Shown here: piece by piece, positions 1-8,779 of the stretch
How the letters are laid out: each line of letters begins with the position of its first letter
Numbering within the stretch: position 1 is the first letter of the stretch
Assembly (NCBI RefSeq): GCF_003049685.1
Contig: NZ_PYSY02000001.1
Location: 248,001-312,000, forward strand
DNA from: Brucella pituitosa
GTDB taxonomy: Bacteria > Pseudomonadota > Alphaproteobacteria > Rhizobiales > Rhizobiaceae
DNA: 64,000 bases
Direction: 5' to 3'
Program-made: the position numbers and the translations under genes
Notes under the pieces: generated by a model
Database searches by the model: none
Told to the model about the DNA's origin: nothing
Seen by the model: the letters and a program-made list of their open reading frames with translations, nothing else

Positions 1-3000
1 GCCAAGCTCAACTGGAGCCGTACAGCACTGTTCACCGGTCGTCTGAGTATTCAGTCACTGGTGGCCGAACGTATCGACATCATCCGCAAACCATTGCCGG
101 ACAACAGCCTGCCATCGCCTGAATCTTCGAGTTTCAGCCTGCCGGAGCTGCCGCTGTCGGTCAATATCGATAGCCTTGATGTAGCTCACCTACATTTTGG
201 TCAGGATATTTTCGGGCTGCAATCGGAAGTATCGCTCAACGGCAATCTTTCGCTTGCCGACGGGTCGCTGAATTCCGTGTTTGATATCAAGCGTCTTGAT
301 GGGCCGGGCGGCAATTTTGCGCTCAGCGCTGCTTATGCCAATGCCGATCAGAAGCTTGATCTTGATCTCAAAGTCACAGAGCCTGCCAATGGCATTGTCG
401 CCAATGTGCTCAATATCGATGGACACCCGCCGGTCGATCTCACTCTGACGGGCAAGGGAACACTTGACGATCTCAAGATTGATTTGGCACTTGATACCAA
501 TGGCAACCGTACGCTGACAGGTGGCTTCACACTGGTACGTCAGGCCGATGGCCGCGTTTTTGCAACCCGTGTCGATGGTCCGATCGCGGTTCTGGTTCCT
601 CCGGTATTTCGCGACTTCTTTGGCGCTGAAACGGCCCTTTCCGCGAATGGTCTGCTGAAAGATGGCGGCGGTTTCCGCCTTGACGATCTGGCGCTGACAA
701 CCGCTGCATTGAAGGTGAAGGCCTCTGCAGAATCGGGCAGCGACGGTTTTCTGAACAAGCTGCGCGTTGATGCGAACATTCAGGATGACAGCAAGGGTCA
801 GGTTCTCCTGCCGGTGAAGGGTGGTGAGACAACCATCAACAATGCAGCGCTACAGATTTCCTACGGCGACCGCCCGACCAATGACTGGACCGGAAAGCTC
901 GCGATTGCCGGATTCAAGAATGCGACTGTTTCTGCGTCAAGCATCGCGCTCGATATGGGTGGCGTCGCTGAAAATCTCGGCGACATCGCAAATCGTCATG
1001 TCACCTTCAATGTGAACGGCGGCATCAGCGGTATCAATGCAACAGATGCAAAAGTTGCTGAAGCGCTGGGCGAAAAAATCGATCTGACGATTGCGGGTGG
1101 CTGGCGTGCCGGTACTGCTGTCGAACTCGCAAAGGCCAGCATTGAAGGCAACGGCTTGAGCCTTGAGCTTCAGGGCAATATTGCTGACTTTGCATTCAAT
1201 GGCGATATTCTCGCCAAGGTCGCAAGCCTTGCGCCTTATGGGGCACTGGCGGATCGCAATCTGGCAGGTAGCATCGACGTAAAAGCAACTGGCACGGTCA
1301 GCCCCGTCAGCGGTGCCTTCCAGCTTGATCTAGATGGAACCGCGCAGAACATGCGTACAGGCACGGAAGCGGTCGATAATATTCTCGACGGCAATGTCGA
1401 TCTGAGCGGGGCGCTGGGACGTAGCGCACAGGGGTTTTCCGCGCGCAATTTCCGCATCGGCAATGAGCTGAGCGAAATCACAGCCAATGGCTCTTTTGCA
1501 TCCGATAAGGCTGATTTCGATTTTGGCGTCATGCTGTCTGATCTCAAGCTTCTGTCTAACAAAGCTTCCGGTCGCATGACGATCAAGGGGAGCGCGCGTG
1601 GTGATGACAAACTGATCGCCTTGGCTCTTCGTGCCGATGCACCACAGGGAACACTTGCTGATCGTAAGCTTGCCGACGGTGCTCTGGATTTCAACGCGCT
1701 TCTGGATGGCAATGCAACGACAGGCGCATCGCTTTCAGGCAAGCTCGCAGGCAGCGCATTCCTCAATGGCGAGAAGATTGATCTTGGATCGCTGATCGAT
1801 ATCGTCAATGACGAGAAGCGTCTGACCAACCTCGTATTTAATGCAGGCGGCGCGCATCTTTCAGGCAATGTCACGCAGAATGCCAAAGGCCTGCTGGCTG
1901 GTCAGCTTAATGTGGATGCGCCGGATATTTCGACGGCAGCAGCCCTTTTCCTTGCCGATGCAACGGGCGCTGCCAATGCTGACATCACACTTGATGCGAC
2001 TGGCGAGCGACAGAATGCAACTGTAAACGCCAAGGCCAATGGGCTGAAGATCAACGGTAACCATATTGCGTCTGCCGACATCGCACTCACCGCACAAGAC
2101 CTGTTCGGCGTGCCGGTTGTCGATGGTGCGGCGAGTGCACGCGATATTCTGGTTGGCACTTTCGGTATCGATAATTTCAATGCCAAGGCCAATGCGACAG
2201 GAACAAAGACCGACTTTACTGCCAGCACCAAACTTAAGATTGGTACGGTTGCGAATGCTGCCGGTTCGCTGGAGCCGAAGGATGGCGGCTTTGAACTCGG
2301 ACTGACATCAGCCGATGTGAAACAGGGCACACTGTCAGCAACGCTTGCCGCGCCTGCAACGATTGCCATGAAGGGCAGCGACATTTCGTTTGGCGATATC
2401 ATCGTCAATACAGGTGACGGACAGGTCAAGGTCAATGGCGCGATCGGAGAACGTTTCGATCTTTCGGTAGCCCTTTCCAATCTGCCGCTGGCACTTGCCA
2501 ATACCTTCAAGCCGGAGCTTGGCCTCGGCGGTACGATCAATGGTACGGCCCGCGTCACAGGTACGCGTGAAAAGCCGAATGCGACTTTTGATATTGCTGC
2601 GCGCGGTGTGACTGCGGCTGAGCTGAAAAAACAGGGCATCGCACCGCTCAATGCGGATGCAAAGGGCAGCTCCGACAACAATCGTCTGAATGTCGATGCC
2701 CATGTCACCGGTGGTGGTGGCATTGATGTGACTGCGAAGGGTGGTGTTCCGCTCGGGCAGGGCGATATGGCGGTCGATATCAATCTCGCCAATCTGCCAC
2801 TGACTGTTCTCAACGGTGCGGTTAAGGGACAGGACCTTGCCGGCAATGTCACGGGTACAGCGCGTGTCACCGGACCTTTGACCAATCCTGCTGCAAGCTT
2901 CAATCTGCGTGGCACAGGACTGGCGGCAAAGCCTCTGCGCGATAATGGTCTTGCACCTTTGAGCCTGCAGGCTGCTGGTAACTATGCGGCCAAGGCAGTC

Positions 3001-4392
3001 GATATTTCCTCGCTGACCGTCGACGGTCCGCAGGGTCTGAATGTCACGGCCAATGGCAAGGTGCCATTCTCGGGGCAGGGACTTGGTGTTAATGTCTCAG
3101 GCAGCTTGCCTCTGGCGCTCGCCAATCGCTTCCTTGCGGATCGCGGTGCGCAGGCAAGCGGTACGCTTTCGCTGACAGCAAATGTTTCGGGTGGCTTTGA
3201 TAAGCCACAGCTACGCGGCATGTTCTCGACTTCGGGCGCGCAGTTCATCGACCCTGAAACCAATGTTCGCCTCAACAATATCAATATCATGGGCGCAATG
3301 GAGGGGGAAACTATTACTCTCCGTCAGGTCAATGCCGCTTTTGGCAGCGGCGGTGCGATTTCTGCGACCGGCACAATTTCGACCAACGCAGCGGCCAATT
3401 TCCCCGCCAATATCGATATCAAGCTGGACCGTGCGCGCTATGCTGACGGCAAGCTGGTGGTGGCAACCGTCAATGGCGGCATTTCGATCACCGGCCCGCT
3501 GATGCGCGATCCGCTGATTTCAGGCCGTATCGATGTGGATCGTGCCGAGATTACGGTTCCGGAAAATCTGGGCGGCGGAGCATCTTACGTTCCTGTTCGC
3601 CATATCAATACGCCAAAGAATGTTCAGGCAACACTTGATCGTGCCAAGGTAGAAACGCGCCGCAGCAGGGTGCCGACACCAACCGCGCGTCCAACAGTTC
3701 CGCGTCTCGATGTTGTTGTGAATGCGCCGAACCAGATCTTTGTGCGCGGTCGTGGCCTCGATACGGAATTGGGTGGGCGCGTAAGGCTTACAGGTCCGGT
3801 GACCGGCATCCAACCGGTGGGGTCGTTCGACCTGATCCGCGGCCGCATCGGCATCCTTGGCCAGCGCATTACCTTTGATGAAGGCCATGTAACGCTGGTG
3901 GGTGATCTCAATCCGCAGCTCAACTTCGTTGCGCGCAGCGAAGGCGGCGATATTACGGCGATTGTGACGGTTACCGGCACGGTTGATAATCTCAATATCG
4001 TCTTCTCGTCCTCGCCGGAACTGCCACAGGATGAAGTGCTTGCGCATCTGATCTTCAAGCGTTCGATTGGTGAGTTGTCGGCCTTCCAGATTGCACAGCT
4101 TGCAGCCGCTGCAGCCGAACTTGCCGGTGGTTCCAACAATTCGCTGATGGGCAAACTGCGTCAGGGAACGGGCCTTGATGATATTGATGTGGTGACCGAC
4201 AGCAACGGCGAAACCGCTGTGCGTGCCGGTCGATATATTCGCGATAATATCTATCTCGGTGTAGAAGCCGGCTCCGGCGGTTCAACCAAGGGTACCGTCA
4301 ATCTCGACATTTCCCGAAACCTCAAGGTGAAGGGTGCTCTGGGCTCGGAGGGTGATTCCAGTGGCGGTATTTTCTACGAAAAAGACTACTGA
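1..4392 (+). CDS. tamB: TamB-like translocation and assembly module protein (5' end outside window)
   Basis: The frame is open from the first base of the window, so the true start lies upstream; 1463 residues are visible. The protein is a long run of short beta-rich repeats with many Asn/Gly/Asp turns and repeated variants of 'NLPL..LAN' and 'GxxxGTARVTG', typical of AsmA/TamB proteins. The last ~350 residues match the TamB (DUF490) domain and end in FYEKDY, a typical TamB terminus. Known role of the family: an inner-membrane-anchored periplasmic bridge that works with the outer-membrane protein TamA in autotransporter or lipid transport. The N-terminal anchor and any tamA gene would be upstream and cannot be seen. 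A terminator follows directly, so this is the last gene of its unit. Confidence 0.88.
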   Translation, partial: AKLNWSRTALFTGRLSIQSLVAERIDIIRKPLPDNSLPSPESSSFSLPELPLSVNIDSLDVAHLHFGQDIFGLQSEVSLNGNLSLADGSLNSVFDIKRLDGPGGNFALSAAYANADQKLDLDLKVTEPANGIVANVLNIDGHPPVDLTLTGKGTLDDLKIDLALDTNGNRTLTGGFTLVRQADGRVFATRVDGPIAVLVPPVFRDFFGAETALSANGLLKDGGGFRLDDLALTTAALKVKASAESGSDGFLNKLRVDANIQDDSKGQVLLPVKGGETTINNAALQISYGDRPTNDWTGKLAIAGFKNATVSASSIALDMGGVAENLGDIANRHVTFNVNGGISGINATDAKVAEALGEKIDLTIAGGWRAGTAVELAKASIEGNGLSLELQGNIADFAFNGDILAKVASLAPYGALADRNLAGSIDVKATGTVSPVSGAFQLDLDGTAQNMRTGTEAVDNILDGNVDLSGALGRSAQGFSARNFRIGNELSEITANGSFASDKADFDFGVMLSDLKLLSNKASGRMTIKGSARGDDKLIALALRADAPQGTLADRKLADGALDFNALLDGNATTGASLSGKLAGSAFLNGEKIDLGSLIDIVNDEKRLTNLVFNAGGAHLSGNVTQNAKGLLAGQLNVDAPDISTAAALFLADATGAANADITLDATGERQNATVNAKANGLKINGNHIASADIALTAQDLFGVPVVDGAASARDILVGTFGIDNFNAKANATGTKTDFTASTKLKIGTVANAAGSLEPKDGGFELGLTSADVKQGTLSATLAAPATIAMKGSDISFGDIIVNTGDGQVKVNGAIGERFDLSVALSNLPLALANTFKPELGLGGTINGTARVTGTREKPNATFDIAARGVTAAELKKQGIAPLNADAKGSSDNNRLNVDAHVTGGGGIDVTAKGGVPLGQGDMAVDINLANLPLTVLNGAVKGQDLAGNVTGTARVTGPLTNPAASFNLRGTGLAAKPLRDNGLAPLSLQAAGNYAAKAVDISSLTVDGPQGLNVTANGKVPFSGQGLGVNVSGSLPLALANRFLADRGAQASGTLSLTANVSGGFDKPQLRGMFSTSGAQFIDPETNVRLNNINIMGAMEGETITLRQVNAAFGSGGAISATGTISTNAAANFPANIDIKLDRARYADGKLVVATVNGGISITGPLMRDPLISGRIDVDRAEITVPENLGGGASYVPVRHINTPKNVQATLDRAKVETRRSRVPTPTARPTVPRLDVVVNAPNQIFVRGRGLDTELGGRVRLTGPVTGIQPVGSFDLIRGRIGILGQRITFDEGHVTLVGDLNPQLNFVARSEGGDITAIVTVTGTVDNLNIVFSSSPELPQDEVLAHLIFKRSIGELSAFQIAQLAAAAAELAGGSNNSLMGKLRQGTGLDDIDVVTDSNGETAVRAGRYIRDNIYLGVEAGSGGSTKGTVNLDISRNLKVKGALGSEGDSSGGIFYEKDY

Positions 4393-4417
4393 ACGATCAG
4401 CAAAGCCTGATCAAAAA

Positions 4418-4446
4418 GGCCGGGTCGATACCCGGTCTTTATTTTA
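4418..4446 (+). terminator. Rho-independent terminator after tamB
   Basis: Stem GGCCGGGT / ACCCGGTC with a CGAT loop (8 pairs including one G-U), followed by the T-rich run CTTTATTTTA. It begins 25 bases after the tamB stop codon. Confidence 0.75.
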
Positions 4447-4574
4447 TCGATGTCTCAGTAACCATTTTTCTTAACGTTTGCGCGAGTGATTTAACGCTTC
4501 CTCAACCATAAGGACGCAAATTGTCGGAACGATAAAAGGGCATTTTGCCGATTGTTTCGAGTTGGGCGATTTGT

Positions 4575-5300
4575 ATGTCTAAGTTGAATGAGAAATTAAG
4601 CCGCCGTCATTTTCTGCTGGGCACTGGCGCTGCCATGCTTGGCGGTGTCGCAGGTTGTTCGCAAACCATGGACATGTCGGCGTTCCAGATGAACATCGAT
4701 CCGATGTCGACGGGCGGCATTACACCGATGCGTCCGCAAATCAGCGTCGACAAGAACATCACGACGCCGGATGTCATGTATGCTTCGGTGCAGGAAGGGC
4801 CCTATGCTCTCCCGGCTATTCCATATCAGAAAGTGCCGAAAGAATTTCGTCGCCAGATCGTGCCGGATCCGACAGGCGAAGCGCCGGGAACAATTGTGGT
4901 CAGCACGAAGGACCATTTCCTATACTACGTGCTCCCGGGTGGTGAAGCGCTGCGTTATGGCGTCGGTATCGGCAAGGCCGGTTTCGAATGGCAGGGCCGC
5001 GCCAATGTCCAGTATAAGAAGCAATGGCCGCGCTGGACACCTCCGCCGGAAATGATCCAGCGCAGGCCAGATTTGGAAAAATACCGCAATGGTCAGGAGC
5101 CAGGTCCGCAAAACCCGCTCGGCGCGCGTGCACTTTATATCTTCCAGAATGGCAGCGACACGGGCTACCGCATCCATGGATCGCCGGAATGGTGGTCGAT
5201 TGGCCAGTCGATGTCGTCTGGCTGTATCCGCCTGATGAATCAGGACATCATCGATCTCTATAATCGTGTTCAGGGCAAGGCACCGATCATCGTTGGATGA
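4575..5300 (+). CDS. L,D-transpeptidase (YkuD domain), Tat-type lipoprotein
   Basis: 241 residues from the ATG at 4575; an upstream in-frame ATG at 4545 would put ten residues in front of a clear export signal, so it is not preferred. The N-terminus has a twin-arginine motif (SRRHFLLG) and then a lipobox LGGVAGC, suggesting Tat export and lipidation. The C-terminal half carries the YkuD catalytic signature HGSPEW...S-GCIR with the nucleophilic Cys. Family role: forms 3-3 cross-links in peptidoglycan, or attaches outer-membrane proteins to it. Such enzymes are abundant in Hyphomicrobiales. The exact cross-link made by this paralogue cannot be told from sequence. Confidence 0.9.
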   Translation: MSKLNEKLSRRHFLLGTGAAMLGGVAGCSQTMDMSAFQMNIDPMSTGGITPMRPQISVDKNITTPDVMYASVQEGPYALPAIPYQKVPKEFRRQIVPDPTGEAPGTIVVSTKDHFLYYVLPGGEALRYGVGIGKAGFEWQGRANVQYKKQWPRWTPPPEMIQRRPDLEKYRNGQEPGPQNPLGARALYIFQNGSDTGYRIHGSPEWWSIGQSMSSGCIRLMNQDIIDLYNRVQGKAPIIVG

Positions 5301-5306
5301 TCGGTG
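5281..5306 (+). terminator. Hairpin spanning the stop codon of the L,D-transpeptidase gene
   Basis: Perfect 11-base inverted repeat CACCGATCATC / GATGATCGGTG with a GTTG loop. The TGA stop codon (5298-5300) lies in the right arm, and TTTC follows. It is probably an intrinsic terminator or mRNA 3' end stabiliser acting with the second hairpin downstream. Confidence 0.5.
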
Positions 5307-5326
5307 TTTCATCCCGCAAAAGAACC

Positions 5327-5365
5327 AGAGCGCGCGCATTCAGGAAATGCGCGCGCTCTAAAGTT
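5327..5365. terminator. Strong GC-rich hairpin terminator between convergent genes
   Basis: Perfect 14-pair stem, AGAGCGCGCGCATT / AATGCGCGCGCTCT, with loop CAGGA, then AAAGTTTT on the plus strand. It lies between the plus-strand transpeptidase gene and the minus-strand gene ending at 5423, and could end transcripts from both sides. Confidence 0.65.
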
Positions 5366-5422
5366 TTCCGGGCTGACTGGAGGTCGTATTGCCCGGCTAT
5401 TCGGGTACTCCGTTCGCGACGG

Positions 5423-5638
5423 TTATTCGTAACGACCAGTCTTGGCAGCCGTGTCGGCAAAAGCGACGAGGCGCGAAAGCTCAATTTTCATGCTGTCGAC
5501 CGATGCATGGAGTGTTTGTGATTTGGGTGCAGTCATATCCTGCGCCATCTGGGTGGATATCGCTGGCATGGCAAAGGCTGCTGTCGTCAGAGCAATGGCT
5601 GCAACAAAGCCGAGGCGTCGTTCGGTTCTGGCTTGCAT
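5423..5638 (-). CDS. Small secreted protein of unknown function
   Basis: 71 residues from the ATG at 5638, chosen because AGGAG precedes it by seven bases; an upstream in-frame start would add seven poor residues. The N-terminus is a likely Sec signal peptide (basic MQARTERR, then a hydrophobic stretch to about residue 25). The mature part is short, polar and helical-looking, with no Cys and no motif I recognise. It lies downstream of, and on the same strand as, the gene at 5705-6214. Function unknown. Confidence 0.6.
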   Translation of the reverse strand: MQARTERRLGFVAAIALTTAAFAMPAISTQMAQDMTAPKSQTLHASVDSMKIELSRLVAFADTAAKTGRYE

Positions 5639-5704
5639 TTTGTTCTCCTCGCGCCGCAATTAGCGGTCTAAATCAAAGTGGTTTCCTACGCAGCGTTCCT
5701 GAAA

Positions 5705-6214
5705 TCAGTGAAAGGTCGCGCGACGGGTTATGTTCAAAGCAATGTCGATGGCATGTATCGGTATTGGCAACAAAGTCTGTCCGAAATCGGCCAATGTGTC
5801 GGCAAAATTGCGGGCTGCATCTGCCACATCGTCGCAACGCCGTTTGCAGGCGATTGCCTCAAGGCAGGTATCGAGCAGTAATCCATCCTGATTCTGGAGA
5901 CCTGAAATCAGGCCCAGCGTGAGACACTCCTCTCGGCACACATGGTGCGAGTCGAATGGAAAAGCTCTCAACTGGCAGCTCGCACAATGGCGCAGGACAC
6001 GAATGAACTGAGAAAGTTCTGCGATTGCACGCTTTGCTTCAGAGGCTCCGAGCACTTCCGAATAGAGGCCCCAGGTCATTTCCCAGGGAATGATCGATCC
6101 GGTTTCAAAACCGGCAGTCCAGCGGCGATAACCTTCAAGCACCAGCTTTTCCGGCAGGCGATCATAATAGCCCACGCTGTTGGTGCCGTTCAGTTCCGAA
6201 ATACGCATATTCAT
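5705..6214 (-). CDS. Conserved-looking Cys-rich cytoplasmic protein, function unknown
   Basis: 169 residues from the ATG at 6214 (MNMRISELNG). GGAGG lies five bases before that ATG, which favours it over the in-frame ATG at 6226. There is no signal peptide or membrane segment. Cysteines cluster in the middle (RHCASC, then HHVCREEC) and again later (DTCLEAIACKRRC), a spacing that could bind a metal or an Fe-S cluster, but no known cluster signature is complete. I do not recognise the family. An AT-rich upstream region holds a palindrome resembling the Irr iron-response box (6511-6523), about 300 bases before the start. Confidence 0.6.
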   Translation of the reverse strand: MNMRISELNGTNSVGYYDRLPEKLVLEGYRRWTAGFETGSIIPWEMTWGLYSEVLGASEAKRAIAELSQFIRVLRHCASCQLRAFPFDSHHVCREECLTLGLISGLQNQDGLLLDTCLEAIACKRRCDDVADAARNFADTLADFGQTLLPIPIHAIDIALNITRRATFH

Positions 6215-6510
6215 GTTCGCCTCCATTCAGAGGTGCGAACAAATGCGCAGCTTTGCTGCTTATGCTTCGCGAGGCGTTCTGTTTCCCCTCGCGCATTGCA
6301 ATATCCGGTCGGCAAAAGATGAAGTTGCCATGGCAATCCATCCACATTTGCGGACCGGCATTCACTGAGACCGATCATCGGGTCCTCCAATCGAAAGGGT
6401 TCAAGGCCCAGACATCAAAGGTTGCACAAAATAACTCTCGCGCATAAAAGCTGCAAATTGATCTGGAGTCAATTACTCAGCTTTTAAAAAGGTGAATTAT
6501 TTCAATAGTG

Positions 6511-6523
6511 TAGAATTATTCTA
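6511..6523. promoter_or_regulatory. Irr/ICE-like palindrome
   Basis: TAGAATTATTCTA is a 13-base palindrome with the core AGAA-TTA-TTCT. From memory, the Irr (ICE) box of Rhizobiales has the core AGAA-yyr-TTCT, which this fits, though the outer bases fit less well. It sits in an AT-rich stretch upstream of the Cys-rich gene ending at 5705. The assignment to Irr is inference. Confidence 0.35.
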
Positions 6524-6550
6524 GACTATTACATTCATGTTTATAGCAAT

Positions 6551-6590
6551 AAACGAAGAACGCAACCGCTACAACGGGGTAGCGGTTGCG
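6551..6590 (-). terminator. Terminator of the YcnI-PCuAC gene
   Basis: Perfect 12-pair stem, CGCAACCGCTAC / GTAGCGGTTGCG, with loop AACGGG. Read on the minus strand it is followed by TTCTTCGTTTATT, a reasonable U-rich tail. It lies about 57 bases past the minus-strand stop codon at 6647. Confidence 0.65.
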
Positions 6591-6646
6591 GCAAACGGGC
6601 GCATAAAGCACGGAGAGAGGCGCATTACCGCCCTGTGCTCTTTAAA

Positions 6647-7651
6647 TCAATGTTTTGAATGATCGTCGGACTTGCCGCTCTGTGGCGTCACCGGAAATTC
6701 GAGATCAACCTTGCCAGATTTTTCGAATTCAAGCGTCGCTGAAACCTTGTCGCCTTCCTTGTAAGGCTGGTCTGGCTGAATGAACATCAGGTGATAGCCG
6801 CCTGATTTCAGCTCCACGGTTTCGCCTGCCGGAATATCCAGCCCGCCGTCGAGCTTGCGCATCTTCATGATCTGATTTTCCATGCTCATCTCATGGATTT
6901 CAACGCGCTTGACGCCAGTGGTGCTGACGCCGATCAGCTTGTCGGCCTCTTTGCCGTCGTTCTTGATAGTGAGGAAACCACCAGCAACCTTTGCACCGGG
7001 AACCATGGCGCGGATTGATGGGCCGCTGATGCTGAGATCGCCGACCTTGGTTGGGGCCATAACATGATCGCTCTGGCTTCCATGATCACCATGACCACCG
7101 TGGCCCGCATGCTCATCGGTGCCAGACGCAGTCATCACGCGAAGCTGTGGTGCCGGATGTTCCAGATCATGAGGGTTCTGGCCTTCGGCTGCAATTTCCG
7201 TCCAGGCCACGGAATCATCGGTTCCGCAGAACTGCGTGACCGGGAAAGACAATGTTGTGTCCTTGTCGAATTTCGCAAGCTGGCCAATCACGACGAACTC
7301 GTCGTAAAAGTCGCTTGGCAGCTCGCCTTCGCTCCATGTGACCTGCTTGACGCCGGAGGTCACATCCTTGCCGTGGATCTTGTAGCTCTGCGCATAATCG
7401 CCTTTGGCGGTTTCAACTTTCCAGCCCGCTTTTGGCTGCGGCTGTGCTGAAACAAAACCTTCGGGCAGTTCAATCTTTACGGCTGTTGTGGCCTTGCCCT
7501 CGCAACCGTGCGGAATGCGAACGATTGCTTTATAAAAGCCGCCAGCCTTGGCTTCGCTCTGTTCAAGCGATGAATGTGCGTTGGCCAGACCTGCGGAAGC
7601 CAAAAGAGCGAAAATCGAAATGGCGGATGCGAAAGAACGGGAATTTTTCAT
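6647..7651 (-). CDS. Periplasmic copper protein: YcnI (DUF1775) fused to a PCuAC copper chaperone domain
   Basis: 334 residues with a Sec signal peptide ending ...LANAHSS, so the mature protein would begin with His, the copper ligand of YcnI proteins. Residues ~26-170 form the YcnI/DUF1775 domain. A His-rich linker follows (HAGHGGHGDHG), then a PCuAC (DUF461) domain with its copper motif H-E-M ... M ... H-L-M (VEIHEMSMEN..., GGYHLMF). A low-complexity His-rich tail closes the protein. Known role of the domains: binding copper in the periplasm and delivering it, PCuAC to cytochrome oxidase CuA sites. The fusion of the two occurs in Rhizobiales. The gene upstream (7720-8121) is also His/Cys-rich and may share its transcript. 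Confidence 0.9.
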   Translation of the reverse strand: MKNSRSFASAISIFALLASAGLANAHSSLEQSEAKAGGFYKAIVRIPHGCEGKATTAVKIELPEGFVSAQPQPKAGWKVETAKGDYAQSYKIHGKDVTSGVKQVTWSEGELPSDFYDEFVVIGQLAKFDKDTTLSFPVTQFCGTDDSVAWTEIAAEGQNPHDLEHPAPQLRVMTASGTDEHAGHGGHGDHGSQSDHVMAPTKVGDLSISGPSIRAMVPGAKVAGGFLTIKNDGKEADKLIGVSTTGVKRVEIHEMSMENQIMKMRKLDGGLDIPAGETVELKSGGYHLMFIQPDQPYKEGDKVSATLEFEKSGKVDLEFPVTPQSGKSDDHSKH

Positions 7652-7719
7652 TTTAATGAACCTGAATAGTCATGTGTTCGGGCGCAGCTCAATTTCAAGC
7701 GCGCGTTGAAAGACTGATT

Positions 7720-8121
7720 TCAGGCGAAGGGTGGCGCTTGCGGTGGCGCTGATGGCGGATAGATGTCGCGCCAGAGAACTGGCTGAGAAGGGACCACAGC
7801 ATGTGCCAGTGCTACATTCGGTGCAGCCCCACTGGAGGCAGTCGGGGCAGGGCAAAGAAAGGCCGATGAAATGCGACAGGCATCGCAAATATTGCTGTTA
7901 TGCAAATGCTGATCGCGATCATGGCCGTCCTTATCGACTGCATGATCGGTGATACAGAGCACGGGATAGCTGCCATCAGGCAGAACATATTCTGCAAGCA
8001 ACAATTCTTCAGGGGAGGCAAGGACAACCGGCTTGTGCGCAAAAGCGACGAGCATCAGCGCCAGTACGCTTAGCAAACGTACTGCCAGCATCACCCGCAA
8101 ATGTGTCGCACCGGTCTTCAA
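7720..8121 (-). CDS. Small secreted His/Cys-rich protein, DUF2946-like
   Basis: 133 residues from a TTG at 8121, preceded by AAGGAG; an ATG at 8091 (MLAVRLLSV) is the alternative and keeps the whole signal segment. After a hydrophobic N-terminus the mature part has a His-rich stretch (DHAVDKDGHDRDQHLHNSN), a CDAC pair and a Pro-rich end (PPSAPPQAPPFA), as in short DUF2946-type proteins found beside copper genes. It is 68 bases upstream of the YcnI-PCuAC gene on the same strand. A role in copper handling is inferred from this context; the family assignment is moderate. Confidence 0.6.
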   Translation of the reverse strand: MKTGATHLRVMLAVRLLSVLALMLVAFAHKPVVLASPEELLLAEYVLPDGSYPVLCITDHAVDKDGHDRDQHLHNSNICDACRISSAFLCPAPTASSGAAPNVALAHAVVPSQPVLWRDIYPPSAPPQAPPFA

Positions 8122-8210
8122 CTCTCAGCTTCTCCTTCGTGCCGAGCTTTAACTAATTCATCCCGACCTTCTTTGCCAAGCGTCAAATAGAAGCTGACTT
8201 CTTTAGGAAC

Positions 8211-8238
8211 GGAACAGGCGAGATGTCCCGCCTGTTCC
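8211..8238 (-). terminator. Hairpin after gloA
   Basis: Perfect 10-pair stem, GGAACAGGCG / CGCCTGTTCC, with an 8-base loop, lying 9 bases past the gloA stop codon. The following minus-strand bases (GTTCCTAAAG) are only weakly U-rich, so it may be a weak terminator. Confidence 0.45.
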
Positions 8239-8246
8239 TCAGCTCC

Positions 8247-8642
8247 TTACTGATACCGGCCGCCGCGCTGAATGACTTCGATCTTGTAACCATCCGGGTC
8301 TTCCACGAAAAAGAAACGAGCGACCAGTACATCACCATTCCTGAAGTCCACGAGCTTGCCGACATGGAAGTCCAGTTCTGTGAAACGGGCATGTTCCGCA
8401 TCAAGATCGTTGACCACGAAAGCCAGATGGCCATAGCCATCGCCGAGATTGTAGGCTTCTGTGCGCCCTTTGTTGATAGTCAACTCGACCTCGAAGTCGG
8501 CTTCTTCATTGCGCAGATAGACAAGCGTAAAGCTTTCGAAATCGATGCGCTCGGCGATCTTCAGACCAAAAGCCTGATCATAGAAGGAAACGGACTTTCC
8601 CTCATCAAGAACGCGTATCATCGTGTGGATGGCTTTGGCCAT
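8247..8642 (-). CDS. gloA: Lactoylglutathione lyase (glyoxalase I)
   Basis: 131 residues, the usual length of bacterial glyoxalase I in the VOC superfamily. It isomerises the methylglyoxal-glutathione hemithioacetal to S-lactoylglutathione in the cytoplasm. The four expected metal ligands are present at H6, E53, H72 and E122, within two betaalphabetabetabeta modules. The gene is divergent from mrp. A two-residue offset from E. coli GloA numbering is normal. Fosfomycin-resistance and dioxygenase relatives share the fold, but the ligand set and length favour gloA. Confidence 0.88.
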   Translation of the reverse strand: MAKAIHTMIRVLDEGKSVSFYDQAFGLKIAERIDFESFTLVYLRNEEADFEVELTINKGRTEAYNLGDGYGHLAFVVNDLDAEHARFTELDFHVGKLVDFRNGDVLVARFFFVEDPDGYKIEVIQRGGRYQ

Positions 8643-8779
8643 TATGTCACCTGTCTCTCAAAAACTCTTTGCTTGGTTCTATTGGCCTTTTGGCTAAAAC
8701 TGGATTATCTCAAGACATGCAAAGCGGGCAAGCTCAATGCGTGTTGCAGATGAGGCTTGCAGCAGACGAGGTTGGAATA

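Larger units (their letters stand above)
6215..6646. other. Gene-free AT-rich region with an Irr-box-like palindrome and a terminator
   Basis: About 430 bases between two minus-strand genes. The part at 6440-6560 is clearly AT-richer than its surroundings and probably carries the promoter of the 5705-6214 gene. It contains TAGAATTATTCTA (6511-6523) and, nearer the upstream gene, a perfect 12-pair hairpin at 6561-6590. Short frames crossing the region have no convincing start or protein character. Confidence 0.5.

Noticed and set aside
1902..2915. 337-codon minus-strand frame inside tamB
   Set aside because: A Pro/Ser/Ala-rich antisense shadow of a strongly supported gene.
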